From the NCBI GenBank assembly GCA_945883845.1, contig CAMCYI010000001.1, forward strand, positions 186,001 through 250,000: a DNA stretch of 64,000 bases, written 5' to 3'. Positions 61,681-64,000 of the stretch are shown piece by piece; position 1 is the stretch's first letter; every line of letters begins with the position of its first letter. The position numbers and the translations under genes were made by a program. A model generated the notes under the pieces. It was not told the DNA's origin and did no database searches. It worked only from the letters and a program-made list of their open reading frames with translations. This DNA comes from Bacteriovorax stolpii (GTDB lineage Bacteria; Bdellovibrionota; Bacteriovoracia; Bacteriovoracales; Bacteriovoracaceae).

Positions 61681-63068
61681 AGTACATTTTTTTTAGTCTC
61701 CTCACACTTCCAGCAATCGCGGCCATATCACCAGCCGTTGTTAAAGAAAGTGCACTGAAATATCACCCGACAGTTCTCTCGGCTCTGGAAAATTTACGAG
61801 CATCAGAAGAATCTATCACAGGGGCCAGAGGTAGATTTGATGCCAAGGTTGTCTCCAACTACAAGAGACAGACTAAGCACAGCTGGAACACAACTGTGTC
61901 CAGGACACAGATTGAAAAACCTTTGCGTCTCGCCAACTCCAAAATCTATGGTGGTACTGAGCAAATCAGCAATCCTGACGGCGCCCTCGCCCCAATCTAC
62001 AACACAGGAAATCCAGGGACGACCGGTCAGCCAGGAAATTATTCTCTTCTCGGACTCCAGTTATCTCTTTGGAAAAATCTCACTCTTGATCCTGATCGTG
62101 CAGCACTTAAGAATGCAAAGTATGATGCCAAAATTGCCCGAGGTGATAAAACCATAACCGAGCTGGACATCGGAAGATTAGGACAACTTGCTTACTGGGA
62201 ATGGGTCACGGCCCAAAAAGTTAAAAACGCCTACGAAGAACTTCTCAAGAATGGCGAGACGAGAAATGAATATCTCATGGCCCGGAATAAAAGAGGCGAT
62301 ATCGCTGAAATTCTCGTCACTGAGAATGAGCAGTATGTGGCCAGCCGACAAGGATCCTACCAAGCTGCAAAAGAAAGACTTCTTCGTGCAGAATTTGCAC
62401 TTTCTCTTTTTTTGCGGAATGAAAAGGGAGACCCCATTTTCCCCATTCCACCAGAGAACTACGAAGATTATCCAAGTAAGCTGGCCGTCCTTTTAGAGAA
62501 TCTCGATATCAACTCCAATATTGATGAACTTATTCAGAAACGTCCGGATATGAAGAATCTTTCTTTGATCGTCGAGAAATCGGATGTGGATCTGGAACTA
62601 GCCAAGCAGGATCTGAGACCCCAGGTTGATGTGACGACGGAGTATTTTCAGAGAACTGTAAATCATCCCGGCATACACCGCGATTACCTTATGGTGATGG
62701 CGCAAGTGAGTGTCCCCATCGAAAGAAATTTGGGAAATGGTAAAATCGCTGCTGCCCGCGCCCGCAAAATGGTGGCCCAAAAACAACTGAGCTATGGACA
62801 TCAATCTTATAAATATGAAGTGATGGCACTCAGACAGTCTCTGGCCTTAAGACTGGAGCAAGTCACACAATCAGAAATCGAGTTCACGAAATCAAAAGAG
62901 CTAGTCATCTCTGAAACTTATAAATTAAAAACCGGCGGAGGAAATCTCTTTCTGGTTAATGTAAGAGAACAGGCCCAGGCGAGTGCGGAAGCATCTTTTC
63001 ATGAATCCCGCCTGGCATTCATGGACACATTACTGACCTATCAGGCCCTCATAAGCACTGGCGAATAA
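61677..63068 (+). CDS. TolC-family outer-membrane channel protein
   Basis: This 463-residue protein has a signal peptide (cleavage near residue 16) and two long helical repeats typical of outer-membrane efflux proteins (for example ALENLRASEESITGARGRFDAKV and the RPDMKNLSLIVEKSDVDLELAKQDLRPQVDV segment). It should form a trimeric channel through the outer membrane. It overlaps the HlyD gene as ATGA and is the last gene of the operon. Confidence 0.92.
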   Translation: MKYIFFSLLTLPAIAAISPAVVKESALKYHPTVLSALENLRASEESITGARGRFDAKVVSNYKRQTKHSWNTTVSRTQIEKPLRLANSKIYGGTEQISNPDGALAPIYNTGNPGTTGQPGNYSLLGLQLSLWKNLTLDPDRAALKNAKYDAKIARGDKTITELDIGRLGQLAYWEWVTAQKVKNAYEELLKNGETRNEYLMARNKRGDIAEILVTENEQYVASRQGSYQAAKERLLRAEFALSLFLRNEKGDPIFPIPPENYEDYPSKLAVLLENLDINSNIDELIQKRPDMKNLSLIVEKSDVDLELAKQDLRPQVDVTTEYFQRTVNHPGIHRDYLMVMAQVSVPIERNLGNGKIAAARARKMVAQKQLSYGHQSYKYEVMALRQSLALRLEQVTQSEIEFTKSKELVISETYKLKTGGGNLFLVNVREQAQASAEASFHESRLAFMDTLLTYQALISTGE

Positions 63069-63080
63069 AAAGTCAGACAA

Positions 63081-63114
63081 AAAAAAAGCCCCTCTTCCGA
63101 GGGGCTTTTTTTTT
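63081..63114. terminator. bidirectional terminator closing the exporter-like operon
   Basis: A 14-bp perfect stem (63081–63094 with 63099–63112) with a TTCC loop has an A-run on the left and nine T residues on the right. It lies 12 bases after the TolC-like gene and 3 bases before the stop of the convergent gene, so it serves both. Confidence 0.93.
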
Positions 63115-63117
63115 CAA

Positions 63118-64000
63118 TTATTTAATTGAGTAACTTAACCAGAAGCCGAACCATGCTGGATCAAGCGGACGCTCATCAATGGGGATGTTCGAGTTCACGA
63201 AGTACCCGATGAACGGCATGAAGTTCATTTTAGGAGTGATGTCTTTTGCGTAAGACACCATAAAGTTTGACCACTCGGCCTGGAACTTATGTTTTTCTTT
63301 GTTAAAGCTCTTCCAGTGGTTACGGTTTTCAGAATAGTTTTCATACCAGAAAGCGACTTTGTCTGTGTCAGCAATCGCATACTGAATGTAAGGAGCTACG
63401 TAAACACGGTAACGACGTGGAGTGTACTGCTCCTCGTATATCCACCAGCGAAGCTGCATGTAAGAACCAAGCTGCCACTTTTTGTTGAAATCGTAAGAGA
63501 ACTGAGAGAGCTTCTCAGGTTGATAAGTAATATCGTTCTCGCGTGAGCCACGACTCAAAGGAAGACGGAGACCTAGACGAGTCCAAATATTAAATTTCTT
63601 ATCATCACTTGAGAGGATGACACCTTGAAAACCGATCAATGGGTCTTCGAGATTGAGCATCCCTTTGCCCTTAGCTCCGTGACCTCTGGTTGAACCAGCG
63701 TTGATTGTGAAACGCGGGTTAAGCACGAAATCCATCTTTGCGCCGAAATGATACCTGAAAGAAACCTGGTTCCATAAGTTGTTTACGTAAGAAGGATCTT
63801 TGACCCCTTTCTCATCCAGAGCTTTTTCATCCCACTGGCCCAAACTTGACCCCTGAGCAGCTCCGAAGTAACCGATCTTCAATCGATCACTGAATCTTTC
63901 AAATGATGTTTTGTTAACAATAACATCCGTTTTAGAAACTGTTGCGGCAGGCGCTGCAGGAGTTTCAGCTTTTACTTCTACTTTTTTAGCAGGAGCAGCT
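63118..64000 (-). CDS. outer-membrane beta-barrel protein, 5' end outside window
   Basis: The frame is open from the stop at 63118 through 64000, so the gene is cut by the window edge. A TTG at 63882 is only an internal codon. The upstream part encodes an Ala/Pro/Lys-rich linker (VKAETPAAPAATVSK), followed by an alternating strand pattern with many aromatic residues (VSFRYHFGAKMDFVLNPRFTIN, GSYMQLRWWIYEEQ) expected of a barrel. At least 294 residues are visible. The family and cargo are unknown. Confidence 0.7.
   Translation of the reverse strand, partial: AAPAKKVEVKAETPAAPAATVSKTDVIVNKTSFERFSDRLKIGYFGAAQGSSLGQWDEKALDEKGVKDPSYVNNLWNQVSFRYHFGAKMDFVLNPRFTINAGSTRGHGAKGKGMLNLEDPLIGFQGVILSSDDKKFNIWTRLGLRLPLSRGSRENDITYQPEKLSQFSYDFNKKWQLGSYMQLRWWIYEEQYTPRRYRVYVAPYIQYAIADTDKVAFWYENYSENRNHWKSFNKEKHKFQAEWSNFMVSYAKDITPKMNFMPFIGYFVNSNIPIDERPLDPAWFGFWLSYSIK

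Noticed and set aside
1..64000. tRNA, rRNA, CRISPR array, transposase, prophage or toxin-antitoxin genes
   Set aside because: I looked for T-loop-like motifs, repeated spacers, transposase motifs and small gene pairs and saw none that hold up; a tRNA could still be missed by eye.

Overview
The window is a dense, single-copy chromosomal segment of a Gram-negative bacterium, with base composition in the mid-40s % G+C by eye. It holds about 66 protein genes and no rRNA, tRNA, CRISPR array, insertion sequence or prophage that I could find. Gram-negative traits are explicit: lnt, kdsD, an LptC/LptA-type protein with lptB, a TonB-dependent receptor, a TolC-like protein and many secreted lipoproteins. 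The protein families and gene orders (rho–DUF1385–prfA–prmC–murA, lptB–rpoN–hpf, PilZ and HD-GYP-like proteins, and many small secreted proteins of no known family) point to the Bdellovibrionota, perhaps the Bacteriovorax/Peredibacter side. That placement is inference from gene content, not a search result.

Layout. 0–5.5 kb: a GntP-type permease, a 3-hydroxybutyrate dehydrogenase, a GNAT enzyme and small secreted proteins, two of which are paralogues. 5.5–9.3 kb (minus): an OmpR-type response regulator, then guaB and guaA, with a hairpin that masks the guaB ribosome binding site. 9.4–14.2 kb: a FecR-domain/TPR pair, unknown secreted proteins, and an unknown protein next to a degenerate HD-GYP protein. 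14.2–20.2 kb (minus): rho, DUF1385, prfA, prmC, murA, hinT. The full-length prmC frame has no ATG, GTG or TTG and seems to start at CTG. 20.4–23 kb: dinB, ruvX, mltG. 23–30 kb: a protease-like lipoprotein that has lost its triad, a flavin reductase-like protein, a DksA-like protein, a subtilase behind a sigma-54-type promoter, lnt and kdsD. 30–34.3 kb: envelope proteins of unknown role, inositol monophosphatase, yacG and a class IV aminotransferase.

34.3–40.2 kb (plus) is a pantothenate/CoA operon: an IlvC-like reductase, panB, coaX, coaBC and panC, followed by hflX. The IlvC-like protein probably supplies the ketopantoate reductase step. 40.2–43.7 kb holds a stand-alone DnaA domain I-like protein, a receiver-like protein, a 31-residue membrane protein with its own promoter, a B12-type TonB-dependent receptor behind a short cobalamin riboswitch, and a PilZ protein. 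43.7–47.4 kb (minus) is the LPS-export/sigma-54 block (lptC-lptA, lptB, rpoN, hpf). 47.5–56.7 kb carries mutS, an RDD protein, an AstE/AspA-type hydrolase, aspS, a DUF192 protein, an FtsB/DivIC-like protein and a DEAD-box helicase.

The most unusual locus is 57.4–63.1 kb: a sodium/solute symporter, an ABC-exporter-like protein, an HlyD-type adaptor and a TolC-type channel in one overlapping operon closed by a strong terminator. The ABC protein keeps the fold and membrane domain of a type I exporter but has lost Walker A, Walker B and the H-loop histidine, so the assembly appears to have no working ATPase of its own and is translationally coupled to a symporter. A second recurring theme is genes with no Shine-Dalgarno sequence and a TATAAT-like box 5–7 bases before the ATG (dinB, mltG, the PilZ gene and others), which suggests frequent leaderless transcription.
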